From: a virus
IMG/VR virus record: IMGVR_UViG_3300021375_001524
Location: 1-38,740 of that record
Length of the DNA: 38,740 bases
Direction: 5' to 3' (one strand)
Position numbers and translations under genes: made by a program. Within the stretch, counting starts at the first letter, position 1. Every line of letters begins with the position of its first letter. Positions 1 through 7,700 of the stretch are shown here, in pieces. The notes below the pieces were generated by a model that worked only from the letters and a program-made list of their open reading frames with translations, was not told where the DNA came from and did not search any database.

Positions 1-805
1 TTGTAACATTAGGTTCTAGTGGAGTGTTACGTCTCACTGCTTCTACTATTTGCATATTACTATAACCTTCTTTGTTGCCTAAGTTAAAACGATATGCGCC
101 ATCATTTGCATTTGTATATTCAATTGCTTTGTGTATTCCGCTAGCAACATCTTCTACATGAACATAGTCACGTACACATGTTCCATCAGGTGTATCAAAG
201 TCTCCACCGTTTAATGTAAAGTCTTTGCCTTGCATAGTCATTTCTATAAGTTTAGCAATGATATGTGTAGCGTCTTTTTCTTGTCCCATTTCCATTAATG
301 AATCTGCACCAGCAACATTAAAGAAACGCAAACTAACGCTATTGATTCCGTATGCAGTAGCATAATCACTTAACATGATCTCTGTCATACGCTTGCTCCA
401 ACCATATGGATTCATAGGAGTGTGTTGTTCTGTTTCTAAACACACACCACTTTCGGGTTCACCATAAGTTGCCGCACTACTGGCAAACACAAAACTCTTA
501 ACACCTTGATTCTTACATGCATCTAAGAGTTTTAGTGTGCCTACAACATTATTATTATAGTATTTGCTAGGGTCTAAAACACTAGGTCCTACTAAACTAG
601 TTGCACCAATATGAACAACGCTATCAACGTCTACTATTAACTGTTGCACTTCAAAGTCTGCATAGTTTCCAATATAACTGTCAACGCAATAGTTATGGCG
701 AAGATTATTTCTATCAACTCCTACCACTTTATGTCCATTGTCACTTAGAAATTTACATGTCTGTGAGCCTATATACCCACCTGCTCCTGTTACTAGTACT
801 TTCAT
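1..805 (-). CDS. galE: UDP-glucose 4-epimerase (GalE-like), C-terminus cut by the window edge
   Basis: My translation from ATG at 805 begins with the NAD-binding glycine motif VTGAGGYIG (residues 5-13). It continues with the SDR catalytic region SSAATYG (about 109-115) and the YGWSK active-site Tyr/Lys (Y134, K138), then the GalE-typical SLRFFNVAGA and CVRDYVHVEDVA. These are hallmarks of extended SDR sugar-nucleotide epimerases, which interconvert UDP-glucose and UDP-galactose. The start has an AGGAGAAA ribosome site 8 nt upstream and lies one base after the glycosyltransferase gene, so the pair probably supplies and transfers a sugar. About 268 codons are visible out of the usual 330-340; the stop lies outside. 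A related UDP-sugar epimerase is possible, since substrate choice is not readable. Confidence 0.9.
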   Translation of the reverse strand, partial: MKVLVTGAGGYIGSQTCKFLSDNGHKVVGVDRNNLRHNYCVDSYIGNYADFEVQQLIVDVDSVVHIGATSLVGPSVLDPSKYYNNNVVGTLKLLDACKNQGVKSFVFASSAATYGEPESGVCLETEQHTPMNPYGWSKRMTEIMLSDYATAYGINSVSLRFFNVAGADSLMEMGQEKDATHIIAKLIEMTMQGKDFTLNGGDFDTPDGTCVRDYVHVEDVASGIHKAIEYTNANDGAYRFNLGNKEGYSNMQIVEAVRRNTPLEPNVT

Positions 806-806
806 A

Positions 807-1988
807 TTAATATTTCTCCTCTGCTACGTGGTCACGATATCTATTGCCACTGCGTAGCCAATTGTTGTGTTTATAACTGCCTTCCATAATGTCAAGCATA
901 CGATCAATAGTACCATTAGTCCAATCACTAATCTTACCCATCTTATCACTAGGTGCTTCTATACCTGCTAGGATTTTACTTACTGCATCTTCCTTGCTCC
1001 AAGGCATATAAAGTCTAGTATGATCATTTGCAAAAGTTTCTGGAAAACTTCTGTATGCAGGATAAACAACATTACAACCCAATGCATCTGCTTCACTAAC
1101 TGTATTAGATACCCAGTCTTGCAATGCACAATTAAACATTACTTTAGAATCATTAACTACATTATAGTAATCATTCTTCTGTAAGTCTTTTAGGATTGTA
1201 AGTTTGCCATCCGCTTCCATTTGTAAAGCTCTAGTCAAATACTTTTCGTTGTTACTACGCAACGGTCCGCCACTTAGTACTGCGAATTCAATATTAGGAT
1301 TAATAGCTTTCACCATCTCAATAACATCCATGAAGAAGTCTGGTTGCTTCTCCTGATCAAAACGTGCGGCAAATACCACTCTGTCACTGCGTTCTGTCCA
1401 TGGCTTAACTTGGTTGTTAATTCTGGAGAGCACTTCCCTCTTGCCAAAACTTAAACCTGAAATATTATAGATAGGTGCATTCCAATTAGCAATACGCATA
1501 TGTGCAACCATTTCTTCATTGGTTGCAAGAATATGTACATTAGGAATCTCATTACACATTTGTTCGTATAAAGACATCCACTTGCTCATACCCCATACAT
1601 GAACAAAGTCATCTGGGTCCACTGCTTGTGCTAAACAACGTAAATAAATCTTTGGTCGTTGTTCTTCTGGAATCTGACACATAATATATGGAAGACTTTC
1701 AATACCTGGCTGAAACATATCTTCAAAAAATACTACATCTTCTCCTCCGCACTCTCCGTTACGCATCATTTGTACCAGGTTCATGAGCTGGCTCATACCA
1801 AAGTATGAACGCCCATGTGCGTCTAACACTTGTCCAACTGAAATTGATTTAGTATTGTCAATAGTTTCGCCTGGCACGATTACATAATCTATACCACGCT
1901 CTTTAAAAGCCGCTTCACTCCAGTCTTGCAACTGTAATGTATAACGGCCTTCGTAGGGTTCCAAGCCCATGTAAAATAGCTTACGCAT
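807..1988 (-). CDS. GT-B fold glycosyltransferase
   Basis: This is a 393-residue protein. The stretch VVFAARFDQEKQPDFFM (residues 204-220) is the start of the nucleotide-sugar-binding half of GT4-type GT-B glycosyltransferases, and a C-terminal segment with SEADALGCNVVYPA fits the donor-binding Glu region. It would transfer a sugar from a nucleotide-sugar donor. The acceptor is unknown: phage DNA bases, the virion or host surface glycans are all possible. The gene overlaps its upstream neighbour by 8 nt and is followed immediately by galE, which supports a sugar-transfer pair. The family call is good; the substrate is unresolved. Confidence 0.8.
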   Translation of the reverse strand: MRKLFYMGLEPYEGRYTLQLQDWSEAAFKERGIDYVIVPGETIDNTKSISVGQVLDAHGRSYFGMSQLMNLVQMMRNGECGGEDVVFFEDMFQPGIESLPYIMCQIPEEQRPKIYLRCLAQAVDPDDFVHVWGMSKWMSLYEQMCNEIPNVHILATNEEMVAHMRIANWNAPIYNISGLSFGKREVLSRINNQVKPWTERSDRVVFAARFDQEKQPDFFMDVIEMVKAINPNIEFAVLSGGPLRSNNEKYLTRALQMEADGKLTILKDLQKNDYYNVVNDSKVMFNCALQDWVSNTVSEADALGCNVVYPAYRSFPETFANDHTRLYMPWSKEDAVSKILAGIEAPSDKMGKISDWTNGTIDRMLDIMEGSYKHNNWLRSGNRYRDHVAEEKY

Positions 1989-2361
1989 CTTTACCTGCTT
2001 CCTTGGCTCTGTCTACTTCGTACCAAAGTTTACCTACGTGAATTTTTAGCTTCTTAGGGCTTCTATCCTTTTGCATTTTGATTTGAATATCAAAAGTAAT
2101 TGCATTTTCTTTTTCAGTATTTGCAATTTCAAAAGAAAAGATCTTGTAGCTTCTTTTTAAGTCGCCCAAGTATGAATTAAAAACACTAATAAGTTTATTA
2201 GTTTCTACTTCATTGTACATATAGCCATCATATGGAGCAATAATTTTAAGTAAATCATACTTAATATCATTGATATTATAATAGCCCATTAGTTTAAAAT
2301 AATTACCTGTACCGGGATTATTAACTGCTGGTGTTTTGTATTTTATTGTTTCATCTGACAT
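1981..2361 (-). CDS. hypothetical protein, 126 aa
   Basis: I do not recognise this protein. It is a soluble mixed alpha/beta sequence rich in Lys, Tyr and Asn, with no signal peptide or membrane segment. The C-terminal third (KMQKDRSPKKLKIHVGKLW) is basic and could contact nucleic acid, but no domain is visible. It starts 6 nt after the QueD-like gene and overlaps the glycosyltransferase by 8 nt, so it is translationally coupled inside the clamp-to-galE operon. Confidence 0.6.
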   Translation of the reverse strand: MSDETIKYKTPAVNNPGTGNYFKLMGYYNINDIKYDLLKIIAPYDGYMYNEVETNKLISVFNSYLGDLKRSYKIFSFEIANTEKENAITFDIQIKMQKDRSPKKLKIHVGKLWYEVDRAKEAGKDA

Positions 2362-2367
2362 AATATG

Positions 2368-2760
2368 TCATCCTTGTTTAGGGTTAAAAGTCATTGTTGC
2401 ACCGTTCTCATTATCCTCTGCAACACTAATTGTTATTGAACGTCCAGGATACTTGTTGTGAATTTCCTGTGCTAATTCCTCTGCAATCATCTCACAACTA
2501 CGATGATTTAATTCTAATATATCTGAAGCATACAACGATTCCAACCAACGTTTGAATTGAATAAATTCAATATCTCTGTCATCGTGGAATACATCAATTG
2601 CTACACGGAAGTGAAAGATATGCCTGTGTGCAACACCTAGGAATGAAACATCATCCCATCCACCTGTTGCTAATGCTGGATCATCTTTAGCGGCAGGGTA
2701 CAAGTGTACACCTTCCTTTTGAAAAGTAACCCATATTTGTCTTTGTGTTACATCAAGCAT
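2368..2760 (-). CDS. QueD/6-pyruvoyl-tetrahydropterin synthase-like protein
   Basis: The 130-residue length and layout resemble the QueD/PTPS family. The HRHIFH cluster (H45, H47, H50) resembles the zinc-binding histidines that precede a long beta strand. A later NHRSCEMIAEELA segment resembles the helix that in QueD carries PTxENLA, and a final acidic/NGATMTF strand closes the domain. QueD makes 6-carboxy-tetrahydropterin on the route to preQ0, the precursor of queuosine and of 7-deazaguanine DNA bases. The catalytic Cys normally found before the His motif is absent; the only Cys is C89. Activity is therefore uncertain and a diverged role is possible. The DpdA/TGT-like gene lies three genes upstream in the same operon. 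Confidence 0.5.
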   Translation of the reverse strand: MLDVTQRQIWVTFQKEGVHLYPAAKDDPALATGGWDDVSFLGVAHRHIFHFRVAIDVFHDDRDIEFIQFKRWLESLYASDILELNHRSCEMIAEELAQEIHNKYPGRSITISVAEDNENGATMTFNPKQG

Positions 2761-2959
2761 TATTATCCTCTTCCTTATCTACAAGTTTCTTTTGGATTTT
2801 TAGTATTTCCCATAGTTTCCAATCAATAGCTTCTAGATATTTCATAAGTTGTCTTACAACTATATCGTTACTACCTGCAGGAGCCTCAGTAGATTCTAAT
2901 GTTACTTGAACATCAGCTTCATCTTTAGCTTCATCTGTTAAACGAATTTTCTTAGTCAT
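2753..2959 (-). CDS. small acidic protein, 68 aa
   Basis: This unrecognised, strongly acidic protein has a predicted helical second half (VRQLMKYLEAIDWKLWEIL) that could form an amphipathic or coiled-coil helix. It overlaps the QueD-like gene by 8 nt and starts behind an AGGAGAAT ribosome site. It sits between two conserved-looking genes of the clamp operon, so it may be a partner peptide for one of them; this is inference from position only. Confidence 0.6.
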   Translation of the reverse strand: MTKKIRLTDEAKDEADVQVTLESTEAPAGSNDIVVRQLMKYLEAIDWKLWEILKIQKKLVDKEEDNNA

Positions 2960-2968
2960 AGCATTCTC

Positions 2969-3502
2969 CTATTCAATTATTTCGTCTTGTTTATATTGGT
3001 TCCAGTTTGTGAACTTTTTAGGGTCCATTAATGAGTGTACTGAATGTGTCCATACACCTTTGTTTGTAGCATTAAAATCAACATCGTCAATCTTAATGTT
3101 AGCATTGTACCCCAACTGTTCAATGTATGGAACTTTAACACTGATCATTGGAATAAAATTATTGTTTTCTGAGTAACCACTTTCTTGTACCCATTCTAAA
3201 TCTTCGAGATCAAAGTCAAGCGTGACTAGATAGCCTGCACCAATACACAAGTTAACCATTAGGTCCCAACCTGCTTGCTCGGCATCAGTTCCATGTTCTC
3301 CAGTAATCTCAAAACTTTGATTAGCACCTAAGTAAATGTGTTCAACATTATTCTTTACTGCCATTTCCATTATTTCGTCTGCATCTTGTATGCCTACTAC
3401 AAATAGTGTTTTCTTTCCAAATGCAAGTGTGTGTTCGATTTCATTACCTACAAAATAAGTAACACCTGTAACATCACTACTTGAACTATAATCTCTTTCC
3501 AT
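2969..3502 (-). CDS. conserved-looking phage protein of unknown function, 177 aa
   Basis: This is a soluble alpha/beta protein without signal or membrane segments. The N-terminal region (IEHTLAFGKKTLFVVG) and regularly spaced hydrophobic strands (VEHIYLG, AGYLVTLDFDL, FIPMISVKVPY) suggest a compact barrel or Rossmann-like fold, but I cannot name a family. It lies between the QueD-like and DUF465-like genes and two genes from the TGT/DpdA-like gene, so a role linked to deazaguanine chemistry is conceivable but unproven. Confidence 0.65.
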   Translation of the reverse strand: MERDYSSSSDVTGVTYFVGNEIEHTLAFGKKTLFVVGIQDADEIMEMAVKNNVEHIYLGANQSFEITGEHGTDAEQAGWDLMVNLCIGAGYLVTLDFDLEDLEWVQESGYSENNNFIPMISVKVPYIEQLGYNANIKIDDVDFNATNKGVWTHSVHSLMDPKKFTNWNQYKQDEIIE

Positions 3503-3503
3503 T

Positions 3504-3716
3504 TTATTTTCCGGCTTCTAAATTGTTTATTGTTTCTGTTAAGGACGCTATTTCTTGCTTTAAATGTAGTTTGTCCAATTTAAGTGGTTTAACAACATCA
3601 TCGCTCATATGTTTATTGTATAACATAGTTACTTCTTTGTCAAGTTCTCTATGTTTTTCAACTAGATGTGCTAGATGTCTTTTCTTACTATTAATTGTTC
3701 CTGTTCCCATATACAT
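3504..3716 (-). CDS. DUF465/YdcH-like coiled-coil protein, 70 aa
   Basis: The pattern LVEKHRELDKEVTMLYNKH followed by DDVVKPLKLDKLHLKQEI matches the short helical hairpin of the DUF465 (YdcH-like) family: a H-x2-LD element, then a LKxxKLxLKxEI element. That family is common in alphaproteobacteria and its molecular function is not established. The start at 3716 has GGAG five bases upstream. The gene sits directly downstream of the TGT/DpdA-like gene. Its presence in a phage is a mild hint of an alphaproteobacterial host. Confidence 0.7.
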   Translation of the reverse strand: MYMGTGTINSKKRHLAHLVEKHRELDKEVTMLYNKHMSDDVVKPLKLDKLHLKQEIASLTETINNLEAGK

Positions 3717-3727
3717 TCTCCTTTGTT

Positions 3728-5221
3728 TTATAGGTGTTCTAAAAAGTCCTCTGCCGCTTCGGCTTGTTCTGATGTAAACTCTCCATCTGACTCTTCTTGA
3801 ACTGTATCTCCCGAATCAAATAAACTATCAAATGCACCTTGTGATGTTTTAATAGATTTCATACCACTGAAGTGTGTTAGCATTGCTTCGCCTTCATTTA
3901 ACATTTGCATCGGGGTTTCGCTTTTAAACAATTTGTTTACAAATTCAGTAACGTAAATTACATCACGTGGAACCCATAAATCAAATTCACTTTGCCCAGG
4001 CTTAACTTTATTCCATTCTAAGTGACTAGGCTTATATCTTGTTGTAGCAATGTCGGCTAATGTATTAGCACGTTGACATGCTTCAATGTGTTGATAAACA
4101 TTATGTGCCATTAACAAGAAGTATGAGAAACTATCCCAACTTGTTTTACCTTCTTTGCCTAACTTGTTCAGCATACCTGGACCCATGTAACATAAGTCAC
4201 CCATGTTCATACGCTCTCCAATAGGACTGTTAAATGGGAAAGGTATTTCACTGTGCTGAAAACGTTTATCGTCTACTGCTTGTTCCATAACATAACTAAA
4301 CTTACTATTCCTGTGTACATGTTGTGTATACGCTTGACCTTTAGCAGTAGTAATAAAAGGGCTTGCCGCATCATATGTTACCATCATGTTAGGGTTAATA
4401 GTTTCTCTGATGTTACGCTGAATTGCTGTAAATATACAAGACCAATTCAATTTACTTGTACCCAAGTAGTGAATTAAATCTCTACCTGGATCGAGCATCT
4501 TCTCATCACGCATAACAATAAGTCTGCGTAATGCAAGATGTAATTGCTTCATGTTGTAACCAGCCATTGCCCAACCTTCAAATGGATAATGCTTAACTGC
4601 CGCATACCAATCATCTGCTTGTTGTTCATTGTTGCCTTGCAATACATTTAAGAACTTAGTTTTACCTTGCCTGTTACGAACAAAGTAATCGTTATTAAAC
4701 ATTGTGTATTCCAAACAATCAACCCAGTCAGTTAATCCTGTTTTAGCATTAAGCGGTGGTGCCGCTGCCAATGTAGGAATATCGAGTACCATACTATAAT
4801 CTGCGGTATGCTCTAACCAATTTAGAATTGTTTTACGCAAGTCATCATCTGTTTTAAAGTTAGGCCAATCACATTTGATTACACCTGTAGCAATCTGGAA
4901 CCCACCACTATCGCCAAGGATAAAACTATTCTCCCTGTCACGCTTTTGGATCATTGGTTCCTGCACATCACTCTTTGCAGTATCTCGAGTGGCATGTCCG
5001 GCAGAGTAAAGACCCCACTTGTAATTGTAATAATTGTCTTTGGGTTTTAAAAAGTCAAAGCCATCTATCCCATATTCAAAGCCTTTAGGCATACGTTCAG
5101 GCTTAACAAAGTCTGGACGCTTTTGTGCTTGTGCTATGAACTTAGAATAGAAACTACTGATGCTCGGCAAGAACACACTGTAGTCTTTATTACTAGTTGT
5201 TAGATCTTTTCTGTCTGCCAT
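3728..5221 (-). CDS. tRNA-guanine transglycosylase-like protein (DpdA-type candidate)
   Basis: This 497-residue protein carries TGT-superfamily marks: FILGDSGGFQIA (D104 in the position of the TGT general acid/base Asp), VLDIPT (D147), LNVLQGNN (Q195-G196, like the substrate-binding QG), HYLG (251-254), and VTYDAASPF, where D284 could be the nucleophilic Asp. TGT enzymes exchange guanine for preQ1 in tRNA; the DpdA branch inserts 7-deazaguanines into DNA in phages and bacteria. I do not see the CxCxxC-His zinc site of bacterial TGT, which favours the DpdA side. An acidic C-terminal tail (about 455-497) is extra. It is directly downstream of the sliding clamp gene and upstream of a QueD-like gene. 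The superfamily is well supported; DNA rather than tRNA as target is inference. Confidence 0.75.
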   Translation of the reverse strand: MADRKDLTTSNKDYSVFLPSISSFYSKFIAQAQKRPDFVKPERMPKGFEYGIDGFDFLKPKDNYYNYKWGLYSAGHATRDTAKSDVQEPMIQKRDRENSFILGDSGGFQIATGVIKCDWPNFKTDDDLRKTILNWLEHTADYSMVLDIPTLAAAPPLNAKTGLTDWVDCLEYTMFNNDYFVRNRQGKTKFLNVLQGNNEQQADDWYAAVKHYPFEGWAMAGYNMKQLHLALRRLIVMRDEKMLDPGRDLIHYLGTSKLNWSCIFTAIQRNIRETINPNMMVTYDAASPFITTAKGQAYTQHVHRNSKFSYVMEQAVDDKRFQHSEIPFPFNSPIGERMNMGDLCYMGPGMLNKLGKEGKTSWDSFSYFLLMAHNVYQHIEACQRANTLADIATTRYKPSHLEWNKVKPGQSEFDLWVPRDVIYVTEFVNKLFKSETPMQMLNEGEAMLTHFSGMKSIKTSQGAFDSLFDSGDTVQEESDGEFTSEQAEAAEDFLEHL

Positions 5222-5232
5222 ATTCTATTCTC

Positions 5233-5982
5233 TTATACTGTAAGTGCTGGTAAAATGTAATCGTACTTGCCAATTCCAGAATCAACTGAAATCATTAATG
5301 CGCCTTTTTTACTAATTTGCATTACACATGTTCCTGACATTCCTAGTTTTAGGATTGCTAATACTTGTGCTAGTGGCCATGCATAACCTTCTGTAATCTC
5401 ACCAGTTACATTTTTTGCAAATGTACGCTTACCTGTAAATGATCCGTCAGCTGCACCTACTGTTACAATTAAGTCTGTGCCTTCTGTCTTAACAGTAAAG
5501 TTAGGTTCAATGCCTCCGTAAATGCCTGCTACTTGTTGTAGTTCATTTACTTTTGCTTTAGTAGGTTCTAGTGTAACATCCCACTCAACACCCTTAAACT
5601 TTACAGTTTGTAATGTTTGTTCAATAATCTCTTTACTCATAAAGCGATACTGATCTGTGTTGCCATCTACATCTCGAAACATTAAATGATCTGGACTTGA
5701 AACTCCATTACGATCTCGTGCTACAACATCTACTGTAGAATCTTCTGCTTGATAGTTACTTAATGCAGTAACACCTGCTAAGAAACCTAAGTTGCCTAGT
5801 CCAAACTCACCATTGAATTCTTCAACTGTGTTGTGTAATTTTGCTTGTAGAATAACTGTACGATCTGCATCCATGGCGTCAAGTGTAGTTGATTCATCTG
5901 TTCCTGTGACTTTTACTGATGTAATAAAGCCTAGTCCGGCTGTGTGCTTAACAATGTCTTGCACTATATCTCTGGTACTCAT
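5233..5982 (-). CDS. DNA polymerase sliding clamp, T4 gp45-like
   Basis: The 249-residue protein shows the two-domain layout of T4-like clamps: an N-terminal half with NTVEEFNGEFGLGNLGFLAGV, a central RFMSKEIIEQTLQ, and a C-terminal half ending in a hydrophobic strand series with CVMQISKKGALMISVDSG and YDYILPAL. T4 gp45 is about 228 residues and forms a trimeric ring that tethers DNA polymerase and also activates late transcription. This gene is the main evidence that the window is from a T4-like phage. It is first in an operon behind a TTGACA-N17-TACAAT promoter at 6012-6040 and has an AGGAGAAA ribosome site. Loader genes gp44/62 are not in the window. Confidence 0.8.
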   Translation of the reverse strand: MSTRDIVQDIVKHTAGLGFITSVKVTGTDESTTLDAMDADRTVILQAKLHNTVEEFNGEFGLGNLGFLAGVTALSNYQAEDSTVDVVARDRNGVSSPDHLMFRDVDGNTDQYRFMSKEIIEQTLQTVKFKGVEWDVTLEPTKAKVNELQQVAGIYGGIEPNFTVKTEGTDLIVTVGAADGSFTGKRTFAKNVTGEITEGYAWPLAQVLAILKLGMSGTCVMQISKKGALMISVDSGIGKYDYILPALTV

Positions 5983-6011
5983 ATCATATTTCTCCTAATT
6001 GATTAACTGTT

Positions 6012-6040
6012 ATTGTATAATAGTATTTAGAAAATGTCAA
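6012..6040 (-). promoter_or_regulatory. sigma70-type early promoter for the sliding clamp operon
   Basis: On the minus strand TTGACA (6040-6035) is followed after exactly 17 bases by TACAAT (6017-6012), one mismatch from TATAAT. The clamp ATG lies at 5982, giving a leader of about 25 nt that contains the AGGAGAAA ribosome site. The same spacing recurs in the other promoters of the window. Confidence 0.8.
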
Positions 6041-6094
6041 GTAAAAAGGCATTTTATGGCTTTAAAATTGATATTCTCTAATATTTGTTTCATG

Positions 6095-6892
6095 TTATAG
6101 CCACTTTGGCTTTTTGATTTTCTTAAAAGGCTTTGTTATTGTGTCTGCAGCCTTAGTTGTTTCTTTTGCTACAGTGTCTGCAGCCTTAGTTGTTTCTTTT
6201 GCTACAGTGTTTGCATCATTTGTTACAGTGTTTGCAACTGAATTTGCTGAATCTTCTACAAACTCTTGTGCTGGCTTAGTATCAACTGATACACTTGCAT
6301 CAACATCAACACCTGCCAATAGTGCTACTTTGCCATCTACACCAACTGTTGCTACGCCGTCATCCATAGTTGCACCACCGCTAACATTAGCACCTACTTG
6401 AGCACCAACACTAACACCTGCTCCTACTTCAGCACCATTGCCGCTTTCGTCATAAACTCCTGTGCTTGCACCTGCTCCTACACTTGCACCAGCAATTGCA
6501 CCAGCATGACCTTCAGCACCATCTTTGCCTACTGATCCACCAACGCCTGCTTTTGCATATGTTTCAGCACCTGCGTTTGCTTCTGTCGTACTTGTAACTC
6601 CGCCACCTAAATCTGATTCAGATGATGCGTTTACACCTGCACTTGCACCAACTTCAACGCCTGCTTCTGCACTTGCATTTCCACCCGATACACCTGCACT
6701 TGCGCCTGCATTTGCGTGTACTTCTGCTTCTGCTCCACCACTTACTGTAGTGTTACCTGTTGTAACTGATCCGCCTGCAACTGCACTTGCGTTAGCTTCT
6801 GCTTGGGCACTTGCACTTGTATCTGTTACTTCTGTTCCTGCATCAGCTTTTGCTTTTGCATTTAGAATTTGTTGCTCTGTCATTTCTGCCAT
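6095..6892 (-). CDS. Ala/Gly/Val-rich low-complexity repeat protein
   Basis: I choose the ATG at 6892 (MAEMTEQQILN), which has an AAGGAAA site upstream; an in-frame ATG further up would run into the exonuclease gene. The 265-residue protein is almost entirely alternating small residues (AEAEVHANAGASAGVSGG, ASVGAGASTGV) with Asp/Glu turns, resembling a glycine/alanine-rich beta-helix or polyglycine-type adhesin. The tail has two copies of TVAKETTKAAD (an exact 33-nt DNA repeat), then a basic end KPFKKIKKPKWL. There is no signal peptide. Such composition occurs in phage tail-tip adhesins and other structural proteins, but no specific family is recognised. Confidence 0.7.
   Translation of the reverse strand: MAEMTEQQILNAKAKADAGTEVTDTSASAQAEANASAVAGGSVTTGNTTVSGGAEAEVHANAGASAGVSGGNASAEAGVEVGASAGVNASSESDLGGGVTSTTEANAGAETYAKAGVGGSVGKDGAEGHAGAIAGASVGAGASTGVYDESGNGAEVGAGVSVGAQVGANVSGGATMDDGVATVGVDGKVALLAGVDVDASVSVDTKPAQEFVEDSANSVANTVTNDANTVAKETTKAADTVAKETTKAADTITKPFKKIKKPKWL
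6141..6206. repeat. two exact tandem copies of a 33-bp unit inside the Ala/Gly-rich gene
   Basis: Positions 6141-6173 and 6174-6206 are identical. On the minus strand the unit encodes an 11-residue segment containing AKETTKAAD. Exact identity suggests a recent slippage duplication. Confidence 0.9.
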
Positions 6893-6903
6893 TGTTATTT
6901 CCT

Positions 6904-7443
6904 TTATTTTAGTGTTAAACCCAATTGTTGGATTGTTTGTTGTACACATAATGCTTGGACCTTACAGTCTTCTAATGCATTATGGGCTGCAAAGTCTATT
7001 GCTTTGCGTGGATCTACTGGCATAATGCCAAATAGTGTTCTACTATCTCGTATCTTCCAAAACGGCCACGGTGTGTGATGATTATATTGTTTAAGTAGAT
7101 TTTCTAATATAACTATATCAAATGCAGGACCTTGACACCAAATAGTATCTGCACTAACACACCATTTGTTTAGTGCTTGTAATACTTCTAATACTGGTGT
7201 ACGATTTTGATCACCTAATGCTTCTTCACGTACACTTGCTTCTTGTTTACCCCACCACTCAAGTGTACTCTCTTGCGTAGTTCTGCCTTTTTCTAATTGT
7301 TCGTCTACTTCAAATCTGTAGTAAAATTCTTCCCAATGTTCGCTAATTGTATTTGGATTAAACTTAACACCACCAATAGTTAATACTACACATTCAGGAC
7401 CAGTGCCTAATGTTTCCAAATCAATCATTGCGTGTGTTGTCAT
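6904..7443 (-). CDS. DEDDh 3'-5' exonuclease (RNase T/DexA-like)
   Basis: The 179-residue protein has the four acidic ligands and His of DEDDh exonucleases: AMIDLETLG (D8, E10), GPAFDIVILENLL (D109), and HNALEDCKVQ (H154, D159). The wording MIDLETLGTGPECVVLTIGGVKF is typical of the Rv2179c-like/DexA subgroup of short phage and bacterial exonucleases. It would degrade single-stranded RNA or DNA from the 3' end with two metal ions. T4 DexA is somewhat longer (about 227 aa). The start overlaps the stop of the SWIM-finger gene by 4 nt, implying coupled translation. RNA or DNA preference is not readable. Confidence 0.85.
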   Translation of the reverse strand: MTTHAMIDLETLGTGPECVVLTIGGVKFNPNTISEHWEEFYYRFEVDEQLEKGRTTQESTLEWWGKQEASVREEALGDQNRTPVLEVLQALNKWCVSADTIWCQGPAFDIVILENLLKQYNHHTPWPFWKIRDSRTLFGIMPVDPRKAIDFAAHNALEDCKVQALCVQQTIQQLGLTLK

Positions 7444-7700
7444 TGGGCAAGCTCCATTCTGTATTGTGGGTGTTTGTCATCTAATGCTATCTCTACTCGT
7501 GTTAGCACTTCTAAACTATGCTTGCACTTGCCACGGAATGTAAAGCCTGGGCAATCACAAGTAAAGCCTTTGTCTGTGCAAGTAACATCATATGTGTCTG
7601 TGCCTTTTGAGTTAGGTTGTTTCCATATCAAGCCTTCAAACACAGAGCCTTTAGGTTTAAACAATGTAGGTTTAAGATATCGTTGTGTAGGTTTACTCAT
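7440..7700 (-). CDS. SWIM zinc-finger protein, 86 aa
   Basis: The CDCPGFTFRGKCKH stretch (C48, C50, C59, H61) fits the SWIM signature CxCx(n)CxH, which binds zinc and usually mediates DNA or protein contacts. The protein is otherwise small, with a basic N-terminus. It overlaps the exonuclease gene by 4 nt and the upstream 168-aa gene by 4 nt. The tight pairing suggests the SWIM protein may guide or regulate the exonuclease; that is inference. Confidence 0.75.
   Translation of the reverse strand: MSKPTQRYLKPTLFKPKGSVFEGLIWKQPNSKGTDTYDVTCTDKGFTCDCPGFTFRGKCKHSLEVLTRVEIALDDKHPQYRMELAQ

Noticed and set aside
6525-7025. Plus-strand open frame rich in Pro, Ala and Ser opposite the Ala/Gly-rich gene
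   Set aside because: Low-complexity antisense shadow of the repeat protein and exonuclease genes; no start signals.
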